From assembly GCA_910585385.1 (NCBI GenBank), contig CAJUDV010000027.1, forward strand, positions 1 through 32,203: a stretch of DNA of 32,203 nt, written 5' to 3'. A program made the position numbers and the translations under genes. Origin of the DNA: an uncultured Oscillibacter sp. Its GTDB lineage: Bacteria > Bacillota > Clostridia > Oscillospirales > Oscillospiraceae. A model generated the notes under the pieces. It had not been told where the DNA came from, did no database searches, and saw nothing but the letters and a program-made list of their open reading frames with translations. Below are positions 1 to 7,741 of the stretch, piece by piece (position 1 is the first letter of the stretch; the number at the start of each line of letters is the position of its first letter).

Positions 1-1502
1 GCCTGAACGCCGCCCAGAAGAACGTCAAGGACGGCATCTCCCTGGTGAAGACCGCCGAGGGCGCCATGCAGGAGATCCAGGACATGCTCAACCGCATGGA
101 CTACCTGGCCACTCAGTCCGCCAACGGCACTTACGACAACGAGGTTGACCGCTATAACCTCCAGAAGGAAGTCACCCAGCTCAAGAGCGAAATCAACCGT
201 ATCGCCGAGTCCGCCAACTTCAACGGCATTCAGCTGCTGAACGGCGACCTGGACGCCGGCAGCGCCGCCGCCTCCAGCATGAGCGACGTTACCGTGACGC
301 CCGAGATCGACGGCGTGAACCCCGCGGAGGCCCCCCAGAAAGGCATTTACACCATTGATACTTCCGGCCTGAAGGTCACCACCGGCAGCAAGGCCACCGG
401 CAGCATCAAAGTCACCGTCGCCGGCAAGACCATCGCCACCGCCACCCTCACGGGCTCCAACAAGTCCCTCAGCAACATCTCCTTCACCGCTGTGGCCGCC
501 AAGGTTACCATTGGCGGTGAGACGTTCAGTGTGTCCGCCGACGCGAAGGGCATCAAGCTGACGATGGATAAGACTCCCAGCAAGGAGTTCACCCAGAATA
601 TGACCGTCACCTACCACTGCTCCAATGCCGTGCGTGCTGGTCAGGCGGATCAGAACGCCAACAACGCCTGGACGGACAGCGTCCGGGTGGATCAGAAGGC
701 CATCTACGCGGAAGATCGCAGACTGGCCAGCGCCAGGTTCGACATCGGCAACATCACCGACGGCTATCAGCTGATGATCGGCAAGGACGTTTACACCTTC
801 GCCGTGGGCAAGGACAGCAAGTACGCCAACGCCGGCGGCAATGTCATTGACCTGACCAAGGTGAACAAGACCGGCGACGACCTGAAGGCCGAGGCCGCCC
901 GCCGCCTGTCTGAGGTTGCCAAGAACAACTCCATGTTCAAGGTCACCACGGACAACACCTCCGGTTTCGTGCACCTGACCGAGATCGAGGGCAAGGTCGA
1001 CTATGAGAAGAACGATCTGGCCGGTACCGCCAACGCCACGGACGGCGACTGGACTGGCCTGGTGAAGAGCGGCATGGCCGGCGCCAACGGCGGCGCCGCC
1101 GGCGGCCTGACCCTGCAGATCGGCGACACCAGCGCCAGCTACAACCAGCTGAATGTCTCCATCGGTGATATGCACACCTATGGCGCCATGGCCATCGACG
1201 GCCTCGACATCAGCACTCCCGAGGGCGCTTCCAGCGCCATCGACGTGATCAAGAACGCCATCAACTACGTCTCCGGCATCCGCGGCGATCTGGGCGCCAC
1301 CCAGAACCGTCTGGAGCACACCGCCAACAACCTGAGCGTCATGGCGGAGAACATCCAGGACGCCGAGTCCACCATCCGCGACACCGACGTTGCCGAGGAG
1401 ATGATGGCTTACACCAAGAACAACATCCTGGTTCAGTCCGCCCAGGCCATGCTGGCCCAGGCCAACGCTGTTCCCCAGGGCGTGCTGCAGCTGCTGGGCT
1501 AA
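1..1502 (+). CDS. Flagellin, 5' end cut by the window
   Basis: Structural subunit of the flagellar filament, exported by the flagellar type III apparatus. The frame is open from base 3, giving 499 residues in the window; the first ~40-50 residues lie outside, so any start codon placed inside the window would be artificial. The visible N-terminal part (DGISLVKTAEGAMQEI, then LATQSANGTYDNEVDR) is the conserved D0/D1 helical region. The C-terminal ~110 residues (NRLEHTANNLSVMAENIQ, AESTIRDTDVAEEM, LAQANAVPQGVLQLLG) are the matching D1/D0 region. Between them lie about 300 variable residues (roughly 75-380), rich in Ser, Thr, Gly and Asn, the surface-exposed D2/D3-type part where flagellins are usually glycosylated. 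The glycan-modification island starts 230 bp downstream on the same strand, making this protein its likely acceptor. The family call is certain; the glycosylation is inference. Confidence 0.97.
   Translation, partial: LNAAQKNVKDGISLVKTAEGAMQEIQDMLNRMDYLATQSANGTYDNEVDRYNLQKEVTQLKSEINRIAESANFNGIQLLNGDLDAGSAAASSMSDVTVTPEIDGVNPAEAPQKGIYTIDTSGLKVTTGSKATGSIKVTVAGKTIATATLTGSNKSLSNISFTAVAAKVTIGGETFSVSADAKGIKLTMDKTPSKEFTQNMTVTYHCSNAVRAGQADQNANNAWTDSVRVDQKAIYAEDRRLASARFDIGNITDGYQLMIGKDVYTFAVGKDSKYANAGGNVIDLTKVNKTGDDLKAEAARRLSEVAKNNSMFKVTTDNTSGFVHLTEIEGKVDYEKNDLAGTANATDGDWTGLVKSGMAGANGGAAGGLTLQIGDTSASYNQLNVSIGDMHTYGAMAIDGLDISTPEGASSAIDVIKNAINYVSGIRGDLGATQNRLEHTANNLSVMAENIQDAESTIRDTDVAEEMMAYTKNNILVQSAQAMLAQANAVPQGVLQLLG
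1477..1500 (+). repeat. Flagellin 3'-end repeat, copy 1 (within the gene)
   Basis: The 24 bases encoding the last flagellin residues (QGVLQLLG), just before the stop. The same 24 bases recur with one mismatch at 1618-1641, again followed by a stop codon. Confidence 0.8.
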
Positions 1503-1549
1503 TTGACCGGCTGAACGCGGCATGAGCACCCTGAACCCTGAGAATGGGG

Positions 1550-1585
1550 CCCCGCACGAGCCCGGCGCAAGCGGGTCGTGTGGGG
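1550..1585 (+). other. Intergenic hairpin downstream of flagellin
   Basis: An imperfect inverted repeat: CCCCGCACGA-G-CCCG on the left pairs with CGGGTCGTGTGGGG on the right, with one bulged G, one G-T wobble and a loop of about six bases. No T-run follows, so it is more likely an mRNA-stabilising hairpin or part of a dispersed intergenic repeat than a simple terminator. Confidence 0.5.
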
Positions 1586-1617
1586 AGAGGAGGACGGAGC
1601 AAAGCTTCTTCCGACGA

Positions 1618-1641
1618 AGGGCGTGCCGCAGCTGCTGGGCT
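1618..1641 (+). repeat. Flagellin 3'-end repeat, copy 2 (intergenic relic)
   Basis: Matches 1477-1500 in 23 of 24 bases. In the equivalent frame it would encode GVPQLLG and is followed directly by TGA. It lies outside any gene. It is either the last fragment of a deleted second flagellin gene or a duplication that carried the 3' end along. The ~115 bases between the copies contain the hairpin at 1550-1585. Confidence 0.7.
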
Positions 1642-1681
1642 GATCAGCGCGGTTGTTCTGAAAACAGCATCAACCCCAACC

Positions 1682-1711
1682 AAGCGGGGCGGGCTTTGGC
1701 CCGCCCCGCTT
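1682..1711 (+). terminator. GC-rich hairpin between flagellin and the island
   Basis: A perfect 13-bp stem (AAGCGGGGCGGGC, loop TTTG, GCCCGCCCCGCTT). No U-tract follows; instead the Shine-Dalgarno AAAGGAGG of the next gene starts seven bases later (1718-1725). It may terminate most flagellin transcripts while allowing some read-through, or protect the flagellin mRNA 3' end. The hairpin is certain; its role is inferred. Confidence 0.6.
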
Positions 1712-1731
1712 CCCTGTAAAGGAGGATGCCC

Positions 1732-3747
1732 ATGGAGGCCATTGAGATTGCCCGCAGACTGGCGGGGCTCGGCGATGCGGAGGAGGCGCGGAACGCCTAT
1801 AATCTGGCGATTCACCAGGGCGCCGGCCCTGCCGAGGTGCTGGAGGCGGCGGTATATATCCTGCGGTCCGGCGGAGACTATAAGGTCTCCTACACCCATC
1901 TGTGCAGGCTCTACAATCAGGGCCATTTTCAACAGCAGATTCTGCCGATTCTGGTGGAGGCGTTTTACGAGCCCAATGTACAGGAGCTGCAAAACCGCTA
2001 TGAGCGAAACTGCAGGCTGCTGAAAAAATACCCCTATCTCTTCCGAAAGGATTTTCTTCCCTTCGATGAGCTGCCCGTCTGCTTCTTCCCCTATGACGAC
2101 GACGGCTACCTTCCCTTTTACCCGGACCGGCAGCGGTTCGGCGATTATATCAATTTCAAAAATCCCGTTGTCAGCCGGAACTTTTTCCACGATCTGGAAA
2201 AGCCCATTCTGGCGGACGACGTTTACAGCCAGTATGAACTGGAATATTTGAATGACAACGTGCGCAGAAGCGAGGACGTCGGCAGGGAGAACCATCTGTA
2301 TCTCCATTACGCCGACTGGGCGTCCTTTTGCGCCCATTTGCAGTGTCTGGATTTTCACCGCCTGCTGAAAGACGAGAAGATGGTCTTTTTAATCGGCGGG
2401 GAAATAGAGCGCTATCCCATTGACTTTAAGGCGGAGTATGGCGTCGATTACAGCCGCTTCCCCCTGAAACCCGTCGGCATCCGGGAGGTCAACCGCCTGA
2501 TATGGCACACCCAGCTGTCCTATCACAACGGCGGCGACTTTTTTAACGAGGTCTTTGACGCGCATCCCAATCTGCTGGTCCTCCCCTCCGTGCTGATGGA
2601 TTCGATTGTCCAGGATGTGGCCGATTACGAGGCGCGGCTGAACAGCGCGCAGAGTGTGCGCCAGGCCCAGGAACGCTTTGCCGAATGGGGAAATCCCAAG
2701 CGGATCGAGGAGCTCTACCGCCTGAAGGGCCGGACCAGCAAGGACATCATCGCGGCGGTGTATCTGGAGAACCCCACCGCCACGGCGGGACTGGACCGGG
2801 CCTCCCGGATCGTCCCCGCCGTGTTCGTCCAGCCCCATTTTACCAAAATGCCCGCCGGTTTGGAGATCAACACGGAAAAGGGCTGCGCGATGCTGAACAT
2901 GCCCACTTATGAGGAGATCAAAAATTCGCCGCTGCTTTTGGGCTTCAAATACATCAAGACCTTCAGCCCCATGCGCCGCTTTACCACCAGCCACGGCGCG
3001 TCGGTGAGATTTATGTATCAAAGCGCGCTCCAGGCGGAGCGGAAGGAGGGGGAAGACCCGACGGCGCCGAAGACCATCGTCAACGACGCCATCTCCGAGC
3101 GGATCTTCAACCGCAGCTTTATGGCCGACCCGGAGGACCGCCTGTTCAAGGACAGCGTGGTGGTCCGCTTTGAGGATGGCAAGCTGAATCCGAAGGCGAC
3201 CTTCACCGCGCTGGCGGCGTTTTTGGATCTGCCCTACACGGAGTCCATGACGGAGTGCACGGAGGGCGGAAAGGAGACCTACACGCCCGGCAACGCCAGG
3301 GGGTTTGATCCGGAGACAGTCTACCGGACCTACGATGAGTTCGTCAATGACGATGAGCGGTATTTTATCGAGTATTTCCTTCGGGACGCCTACGAGTACT
3401 ACGGCTACGGCTTCCACTATTACGACGGCGCGCCCATGGATGAGGCGCGGGCGAAAGAGCTGATCCAGGGGTTTACCACGATTAACAGTTATATGCGCAG
3501 GACGTGGGGCAAGGTGTTTGACCTTGTGGAGGCCACCTTGGAGAATGAGACGCTGGAGTGGGAGAAAAAGCCCCTGCGGGATGAGATGCTGGAGAATTAC
3601 ATGAAGGCCTGTGATGAGAACCGGCTGAAAAACACCAGGATTCTGTTAAAGGGCCTCCGGTTTGTGAGTAAAAGCGGCCAGCCGCTTCGCATGATAAAGA
3701 GGCTGGAGCCGGACCCCGCGCTGCTGGAGCGGCCGCTCTATCACTGA
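1732..3747 (+). CDS. Sulfotransferase-like protein with helical N-terminus
   Basis: A soluble 671-residue protein, the first gene of the island. Start chosen at ATG 1732: the Shine-Dalgarno AAAGGAGG (1718-1725) directly abuts the in-frame ATG at 1726, so only 1732 has a usable six-base spacer. Residues 1-90 are helical and TPR-like. Two stretches resemble sulfotransferases: YHNGGDFFNEVFDAHPN (264-280), matching the family's 5'-phosphosulfate loop plus LLDSHP region but without the usual SGT, and VVVRFEDGKLNPKATF (476-491), matching the C-terminal VRYEDL..NP signature. No signal peptide or membrane segment is seen. An APS kinase and a PAP-phosphatase-type gene follow directly, supporting PAPS-dependent sulfation of a glycan or of flagellin. 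The family call is moderate because the phosphosulfate loop is degenerate; a non-catalytic or different-substrate role is possible. Confidence 0.6.
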   Translation: MEAIEIARRLAGLGDAEEARNAYNLAIHQGAGPAEVLEAAVYILRSGGDYKVSYTHLCRLYNQGHFQQQILPILVEAFYEPNVQELQNRYERNCRLLKKYPYLFRKDFLPFDELPVCFFPYDDDGYLPFYPDRQRFGDYINFKNPVVSRNFFHDLEKPILADDVYSQYELEYLNDNVRRSEDVGRENHLYLHYADWASFCAHLQCLDFHRLLKDEKMVFLIGGEIERYPIDFKAEYGVDYSRFPLKPVGIREVNRLIWHTQLSYHNGGDFFNEVFDAHPNLLVLPSVLMDSIVQDVADYEARLNSAQSVRQAQERFAEWGNPKRIEELYRLKGRTSKDIIAAVYLENPTATAGLDRASRIVPAVFVQPHFTKMPAGLEINTEKGCAMLNMPTYEEIKNSPLLLGFKYIKTFSPMRRFTTSHGASVRFMYQSALQAERKEGEDPTAPKTIVNDAISERIFNRSFMADPEDRLFKDSVVVRFEDGKLNPKATFTALAAFLDLPYTESMTECTEGGKETYTPGNARGFDPETVYRTYDEFVNDDERYFIEYFLRDAYEYYGYGFHYYDGAPMDEARAKELIQGFTTINSYMRRTWGKVFDLVEATLENETLEWEKKPLRDEMLENYMKACDENRLKNTRILLKGLRFVSKSGQPLRMIKRLEPDPALLERPLYH

Positions 3748-3907
3748 GGGCCTGCGGGAAATTTGAAGATTGCCGGCTGGGACCGGGTCCGGTATCTCCT
3801 GGAGAGCGCGCGGAGCCTGGCCGGGGCGGCGTGCAAAGGGGCGCTGCCCTTTTGCGGGCGGAAGCCCTGAGAAATTTGGACAAGACCACTGAGGAGGGCA
3901 CATAAGC
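3748..3907 (+). other. 160-bp gap with a 35-codon open frame, possible gene relic
   Basis: This gap holds a short TTG-initiated open frame (3763-3870, 35 codons, starting LKIAGWDRVRYLLESARS). No ribosome-binding site stands before it. It may be the remnant of a deleted gene, but could be chance in GC-rich DNA. The end of the gap carries GAGGAGGG (3891-3898), the Shine-Dalgarno for the APS kinase gene. Confidence 0.25.
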
Positions 3908-4444
3908 GTGGAAAAAAAGGGGACGGTCTACTTTTTCACCGGCCTGGCCGGGGCGGGCAAGACCACCATCGGCGGGCTGTTTTACGAGCGGCTGAGAGCC
4001 AGAAGTCCGGAGGCGGTGCTTCTGGACGGAGATCAGATCCGCGGATCCATCGGCGACAGCTGCATAACCACCGGCGCCGTGCTGAAAGAGGGGCGCTATA
4101 CGACCGAGGCCCGGAGAAACGGCGCCTACGGGCTGTTCAGGCGCTGCCGGGACCTGGCGGACCAGGGAAAGGACGTGGTCTGCTGCAGTATTTCCATGTA
4201 TTCCCAGGTCCGCCAGTGGAACCGGGAAAACATTGAGAACTACCGGGAGATCTATGTCAAGGTTACCCGGGAGACCCTCTACCGCCGGGACCAGAAAAAG
4301 CTGTACTCCTCCGGGGCGAAGAATGTGGTAGGGGTCGACCTGCCCTACGACGAGCCGGAGACGCCGGACGTGGTGATCCAAAACGACGGCCAGGAGACGC
4401 CGGAGGAGGCGGTAAACCGCCTGGAGGCGCTGCTGCTGGGATGA
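3908..4444 (+). CDS. cysC: Adenylylsulfate (APS) kinase
   Basis: Cytoplasmic kinase that phosphorylates APS at the 3' position to give PAPS, the sulfate donor for sulfotransferases. The 178 residues match a stand-alone APS kinase. Walker A is GLAGAGKTT (12-20; usually GLSGSGKST). The DGD-x-x-R motif is present (LLDGDQIRGSI), as is the segment equivalent to CISPYxxxR (CCSISMYSQVR), and the C-terminal lid resembles the canonical one (KNVVGVDLPYDEPETPD). The start is GTG 3908 with GAGGAGGG about nine bases upstream. No ATP sulfurylase gene lies in the window, so APS must come from elsewhere in the genome. Its position between a sulfotransferase-like gene and a PHP phosphoesterase argues for a dedicated sulfation role rather than cysteine synthesis. 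Confidence 0.85.
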   Translation: MEKKGTVYFFTGLAGAGKTTIGGLFYERLRARSPEAVLLDGDQIRGSIGDSCITTGAVLKEGRYTTEARRNGAYGLFRRCRDLADQGKDVVCCSISMYSQVRQWNRENIENYREIYVKVTRETLYRRDQKKLYSSGAKNVVGVDLPYDEPETPDVVIQNDGQETPEEAVNRLEALLLG

Positions 4445-4511
4445 TCCATTCGCCGGGCGGCGGGCCCCGCCGGTGAGCGCGGGGAAAAACCTTTATCAAG
4501 GAGACGAGAGC

Positions 4512-5321
4512 ATGCTTGTTGATTTACATACCCACAGTACTGCGTCGGACGGACAGTATTCCCCCTCTGAGCTGGCCCGCCTGGTGAAGGCACGGGGGGC
4601 GGAGGCCTGGGCGCTGACGGATCACGATACCATAGGCGGCCTGGCGGAGGCGGTCCGGACCGGGGAGGCCTTGGGCCTGCGGGTGATCTGCGGCGTGGAG
4701 CTGAGCGCGGATGATTATTTGAATCTGCATATTCTGGGCTATGGGTTCCCCGTGGACGCTCCGCCCTTGCAAAAGATGCTCCAGCACCTGCAAAAGGGCC
4801 GGAGCGACCGGAAGTACCGGATTCAAAACTATCTCCGGAAGTACGGCGTCGAGGTTCCGCTGGAAGAGGTGGAGGCCGAGGCGAAGGGCGGCGTGATCGG
4901 GCGGCCCCATTTTGCCCAGGCCATGGCCCGCCTGGGAATTGTGGCCTCCCGCAGGGAGGCGTTTGACCGGTATCTGGATACGCCAGATTTTCAGGAGATG
5001 GAGAAGGGCCGCAAACCCAGCGCGCAGAGGTGCGTGGAGACCATTAAGGCGGCGGGGGGAAAGGCGTCCCTGGCGCATCCGTACCAAATTGTGCTGGGTG
5101 GAGACCGGCTGGAGGATCTGGTGGAGCGGCTCATAGGCTACGGCCTGGACGCCGTGGAGTGCTGCTATCCGCAGCACACGGAGGAGCAGCGGGCGGAATA
5201 CCTGTCTCTGGCCAGGCGATATGGCCTCCACGTCACCGGCGGCAGTGATTTTCACGGTGAGAAGAACAAGCCGGACAACCCCTTGGCGGCCTGGGAACTG
5301 GACATAGACTGGCTTATTTAG
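4512..5321 (+). CDS. PHP-domain phosphoesterase, probable PAP (3',5'-bisphosphate) phosphatase
   Basis: A 269-residue PHP metallophosphoesterase. Start set at ATG 4512, eight bases after AAGGAG (4498-4503); the family begins exactly like this (MLVDLHTHSTASDG), so an upstream extension to 4473 is unlikely. Metal-binding motifs occur in order: HTH (H6, H8), TDHDT (36-40), GVE (E63), LHILGY (H73), GRPHF, LAHP and GGSDFHGE. This pattern belongs to the YciV/TrpH/RNase AM group, whose members hydrolyse 3',5'-nucleoside bisphosphates and act 5'-3' on short RNAs. A sulfotransferase releases PAP, an inhibitory product, so the location next to APS kinase and the sulfotransferase-like gene suggests PAP removal. 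The family call is firm; substrate assignment rests on family knowledge and context. Confidence 0.8.
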   Translation: MLVDLHTHSTASDGQYSPSELARLVKARGAEAWALTDHDTIGGLAEAVRTGEALGLRVICGVELSADDYLNLHILGYGFPVDAPPLQKMLQHLQKGRSDRKYRIQNYLRKYGVEVPLEEVEAEAKGGVIGRPHFAQAMARLGIVASRREAFDRYLDTPDFQEMEKGRKPSAQRCVETIKAAGGKASLAHPYQIVLGGDRLEDLVERLIGYGLDAVECCYPQHTEEQRAEYLSLARRYGLHVTGGSDFHGEKNKPDNPLAAWELDIDWLI

Positions 5322-5334
5322 GAGGAATATCCCC

Positions 5335-5997
5335 ATGGAATTTGAACTGATGGCCTCCATGATGTGCGCCAATTACGGACATTTGGAACAAGAGGTTCGG
5401 GATCTGGAAGATGGCGGCATTGACTCTTTCCATATTGACATTATGGACGGGCGGTTTGTCGCCAATTTCGCCATGTCCCTGAACGATATGCGGTACATTG
5501 CCGCGACCACCTCCAAACCCCTGGACGTCCATCTGATGATCGAGCACCCCAATAACCGCATCGGATTGTTTTTGCGGAATCTCCGGCCGGGAGATACGGT
5601 ATATATTCATCCGGAGGCGGAATATCACCCCTCCACCACGCTCCAGGCGGTCATTGACGCGGGGATGGTGCCCGGCATCGCCATCAATCCGGGCACGTCG
5701 GTGGAAACGGTCATGGAACTGCTGCGGATTGTAAAAAAGGTGCTGGTGATGTCCGTGAATCCCGGCAATGCCGGCCAGATGTTTCTCCCATACGTGGGAA
5801 AGAAGATTACGAAACTGCTGGCGATGAAAGAGGACATGGGGTTTGAGCTCTACTGGGACGGGGCGTGCAGCGCGGAAAAGATTTTGGAGTACGCGCCCAA
5901 AGGCGTCAAGGGCTTTGTGCTGGGCACTACGCTGCTGTTTGGAAAGGACCGGACCTACGGCGAGACGCTGCAAAACATACGGGAGCTGAGATTTTGA
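5335..5997 (+). CDS. Pentulose-phosphate 3-epimerase family protein (RPE-like)
   Basis: A TIM-barrel epimerase of 220 residues, the usual length for ribulose-phosphate 3-epimerase. Metal and catalytic motifs are present: HIDIMDG, LDVHLMI, IAINPGT, MSVNPGNAGQMF and a final WDG where classical enzymes have VDGGI. The first motif, SMMCANY, replaces the canonical SILSADF, so this is a divergent paralogue rather than the housekeeping enzyme. GGAGG directly follows the upstream stop with eight bases to ATG 5335. The next two genes encode an IspD/TarI-type cytidylyltransferase and a Zn dehydrogenase, so it probably supplies a pentulose 5-phosphate or similar ketose phosphate for a CDP-polyol. The exact sugar is unknown. 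Confidence 0.8.
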   Translation: MEFELMASMMCANYGHLEQEVRDLEDGGIDSFHIDIMDGRFVANFAMSLNDMRYIAATTSKPLDVHLMIEHPNNRIGLFLRNLRPGDTVYIHPEAEYHPSTTLQAVIDAGMVPGIAINPGTSVETVMELLRIVKKVLVMSVNPGNAGQMFLPYVGKKITKLLAMKEDMGFELYWDGACSAEKILEYAPKGVKGFVLGTTLLFGKDRTYGETLQNIRELRF

Positions 5998-6707
5998 GAA
6001 ATGTTGCGCTGGTACTCTCCGGCGGCACGGGAGACAGGATGGGGGGCGGAACGCCAAAGCAGTACCGGACGGTGGCGGGAAAGCCGGTGTTGGTTCACAC
6101 CCTGGAGCGGCTGGAGAGATGTTCCGCCATAGACGGCGTGTTCGTCATAGCGAGTCCGCAGTGGACGGACAGAATCCTGGAGTGGAAAGAGGCTTTCGGC
6201 CTGGAGAAATTGCTGGGGGCCGCCCCGGCGGGAGCAAACAGGCAGCTGTCCATCCGAAACGGCCTTCTGGCCGCCCGGAGGTTTATGGACGGGGACGAGG
6301 GGGCCGGCGTTATGATTCAGGACGCGGTGCGGCCTCTGACCGGCGTGAGGCTGCTGGAGGACCTTATGGAAAATCTCCGGGAGGCCGCCTGCGTCATGCC
6401 GGTGCTGCCGGTGACGGACACCACATATACCAGCGAAGACGGACGCTGGGTCAGCGGCCTGCTGGAGCGGTCCGCCCTCTACGCTGGGCAGGCTCCGGAG
6501 GCGTTTCGCTATTGGCCCTATCTGGCGCTGTACCGGGATACGCCGGAGGCGGAGCTCTCGTCCATGAGCGGCAGCTGCCAGCTGCCATATCAGGCGGGGT
6601 GGAACGTGAAAATGATTCCCGGTGAGCGGGAAAACATCAAAATCACCTATGCCGCGGATTTGAAAATCTGCGAACTGTTGTTGCACGGACAGGAGGAATC
6701 CCTTTGA
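5994..6707 (+). CDS. IspD/TarI-family cytidylyltransferase
   Basis: A 237-residue nucleotidyltransferase transferring CMP from CTP onto a polyol phosphate. Start set at TTG 5994, which overlaps the upstream stop (TTGA) and lies eight bases after GGGAG; the longer frame reaching back to 5865 would run inside the epimerase gene. The N-terminal nucleotide-binding loop reads LVLSGGTGDRMG followed by TPKQY, as in IspD and TarI, and QDAVRPL matches the family's HDAARP motif. Because it sits between a ketose-phosphate epimerase and a dehydrogenase, it more likely activates a pentitol or other polyol phosphate than methylerythritol phosphate. It resembles TarI (ribitol-5-phosphate) in logic, but the substrate is not proven. 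Confidence 0.78.
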   Translation: MRNVALVLSGGTGDRMGGGTPKQYRTVAGKPVLVHTLERLERCSAIDGVFVIASPQWTDRILEWKEAFGLEKLLGAAPAGANRQLSIRNGLLAARRFMDGDEGAGVMIQDAVRPLTGVRLLEDLMENLREAACVMPVLPVTDTTYTSEDGRWVSGLLERSALYAGQAPEAFRYWPYLALYRDTPEAELSSMSGSCQLPYQAGWNVKMIPGERENIKITYAADLKICELLLHGQEESL

Positions 6708-7702
6708 AAGCCTATGTTCTCCATGGAATCGGCGATCTGCGCTGCGAGGACTGCCCCATGCCGGAGCTGCGGCCGGGCTGGGCGCTGATCAAGGTGTCGG
6801 CGGCGGGAATCTGCAGTTCGGACATACCGAGGATTTTTGAGAAAGGGACCTATCATTTTCCCACCATTCCGGGCCACGAGTTCTGCGGTGTGGTGGAGCG
6901 TACCGCGAATCCGGAGGACAGCGGGTGGGTCGGCAGGCGGGTAGGCGTGTTTCCGCTGATTCCCTGCATGGCGTGCCCGTCCTGCGCAAGGGGCGAGTAT
7001 GAGACCTGCTCCAACTATGACTACGTGGGGTCCCGGCGGGACGGGGGCTTTGCGGAGTACGCGGCGGCGCCGGTATGGAACCTGATCCAGCTGCCCGGTG
7101 AGATCAGCGATGTTCAGGGCGCGCTGCTGGAGCCGGCGGCCGTGGCGCTGCACGCGGTCAGGCGGGCGGATATTCGCCCTCACAGCAGCGTCTGCGTAGT
7201 GGGCACAGGGGGCATCGGCCTGCTGGCGGGCCAGTGGGCGAGGCGCTGCGGCGCGGACCGGGTTGTAATAAAGGGACGAAGCTGCGAAAAGGAGGCGCTG
7301 GCACGGCGGTGCGGCCTGGATTACACAGGCGTGACGCCGGAGGAGCGCTTTGACCGGGTGATTGAGGCGGTGGGCTCCTCGGCGGCCCTGGAGGAGAGCC
7401 TGACCTTAGCCGCGCCGGGCGGCAGAGTGGTGCTTATGGGGAATCCGGACGGATCTAAAACACTGGCGCAGAACGTCTACTGGCAGATTCTCCGCAAACA
7501 GCTGACGCTGAGCGGCACATGGAACTCCTCCCACGGCGGCGTGGACAGCGATTGGGAGGCGTCGGTCCGGGCCATAGCGCAGGGGGCGCTGGGCGTGGAG
7601 AAGATCGTGACCCATATTGTGGACAAAGACGATCTGCCGCAGGCGCTCCATATGATGCGGAGCCGCACCGGGCCGTTTTGCAAAATCGTGGTAAAGTTTT
7701 AA
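6704..7702 (+). CDS. Zinc-dependent polyol(-phosphate) dehydrogenase, MDR family
   Basis: A 332-residue medium-chain dehydrogenase. It starts at TTG 6704, overlapping the previous stop (TTGA), with AGGAGG seven bases upstream. The N-terminal catalytic domain has ICSSD and GHEFCG (catalytic zinc) and the four-cysteine structural zinc lobe CMACPSCARGEYETC. The Rossmann domain has GTGGIG. The residues after strand 2 are VIKGRS, with no acidic residue, which suggests NADP(H). Overall it is closest to galactitol-1-phosphate or sorbitol dehydrogenases. With the preceding epimerase and cytidylyltransferase it plausibly reduces a ketose phosphate to a polyol phosphate, as TarJ does in CDP-ribitol synthesis, although its sequence is unlike classical TarJ. 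Confidence 0.8.
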   Translation: MKAYVLHGIGDLRCEDCPMPELRPGWALIKVSAAGICSSDIPRIFEKGTYHFPTIPGHEFCGVVERTANPEDSGWVGRRVGVFPLIPCMACPSCARGEYETCSNYDYVGSRRDGGFAEYAAAPVWNLIQLPGEISDVQGALLEPAAVALHAVRRADIRPHSSVCVVGTGGIGLLAGQWARRCGADRVVIKGRSCEKEALARRCGLDYTGVTPEERFDRVIEAVGSSAALEESLTLAAPGGRVVLMGNPDGSKTLAQNVYWQILRKQLTLSGTWNSSHGGVDSDWEASVRAIAQGALGVEKIVTHIVDKDDLPQALHMMRSRTGPFCKIVVKF

Positions 7703-7741
7703 AACAGACTCCAGAGGAGACGGCGGAAAGGGGACGGGCGG

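Noticed and set aside
1726..1731. ATG at 1726 as start of the sulfotransferase-like gene
   Set aside because: It directly abuts the Shine-Dalgarno GGAGG, leaving no spacer; ATG 1732 has six bases.
1339..2358. A 339-codon minus-strand frame covering the flagellin-island spacer
   Set aside because: It is antisense to the flagellin end and to the sulfotransferase-like gene, crosses the hairpins and has no domain.
5865..5993. Upstream extension of the IspD/TarI-like gene
   Set aside because: It lies within the epimerase gene; the family's N-terminal motif begins directly after TTG 5994.
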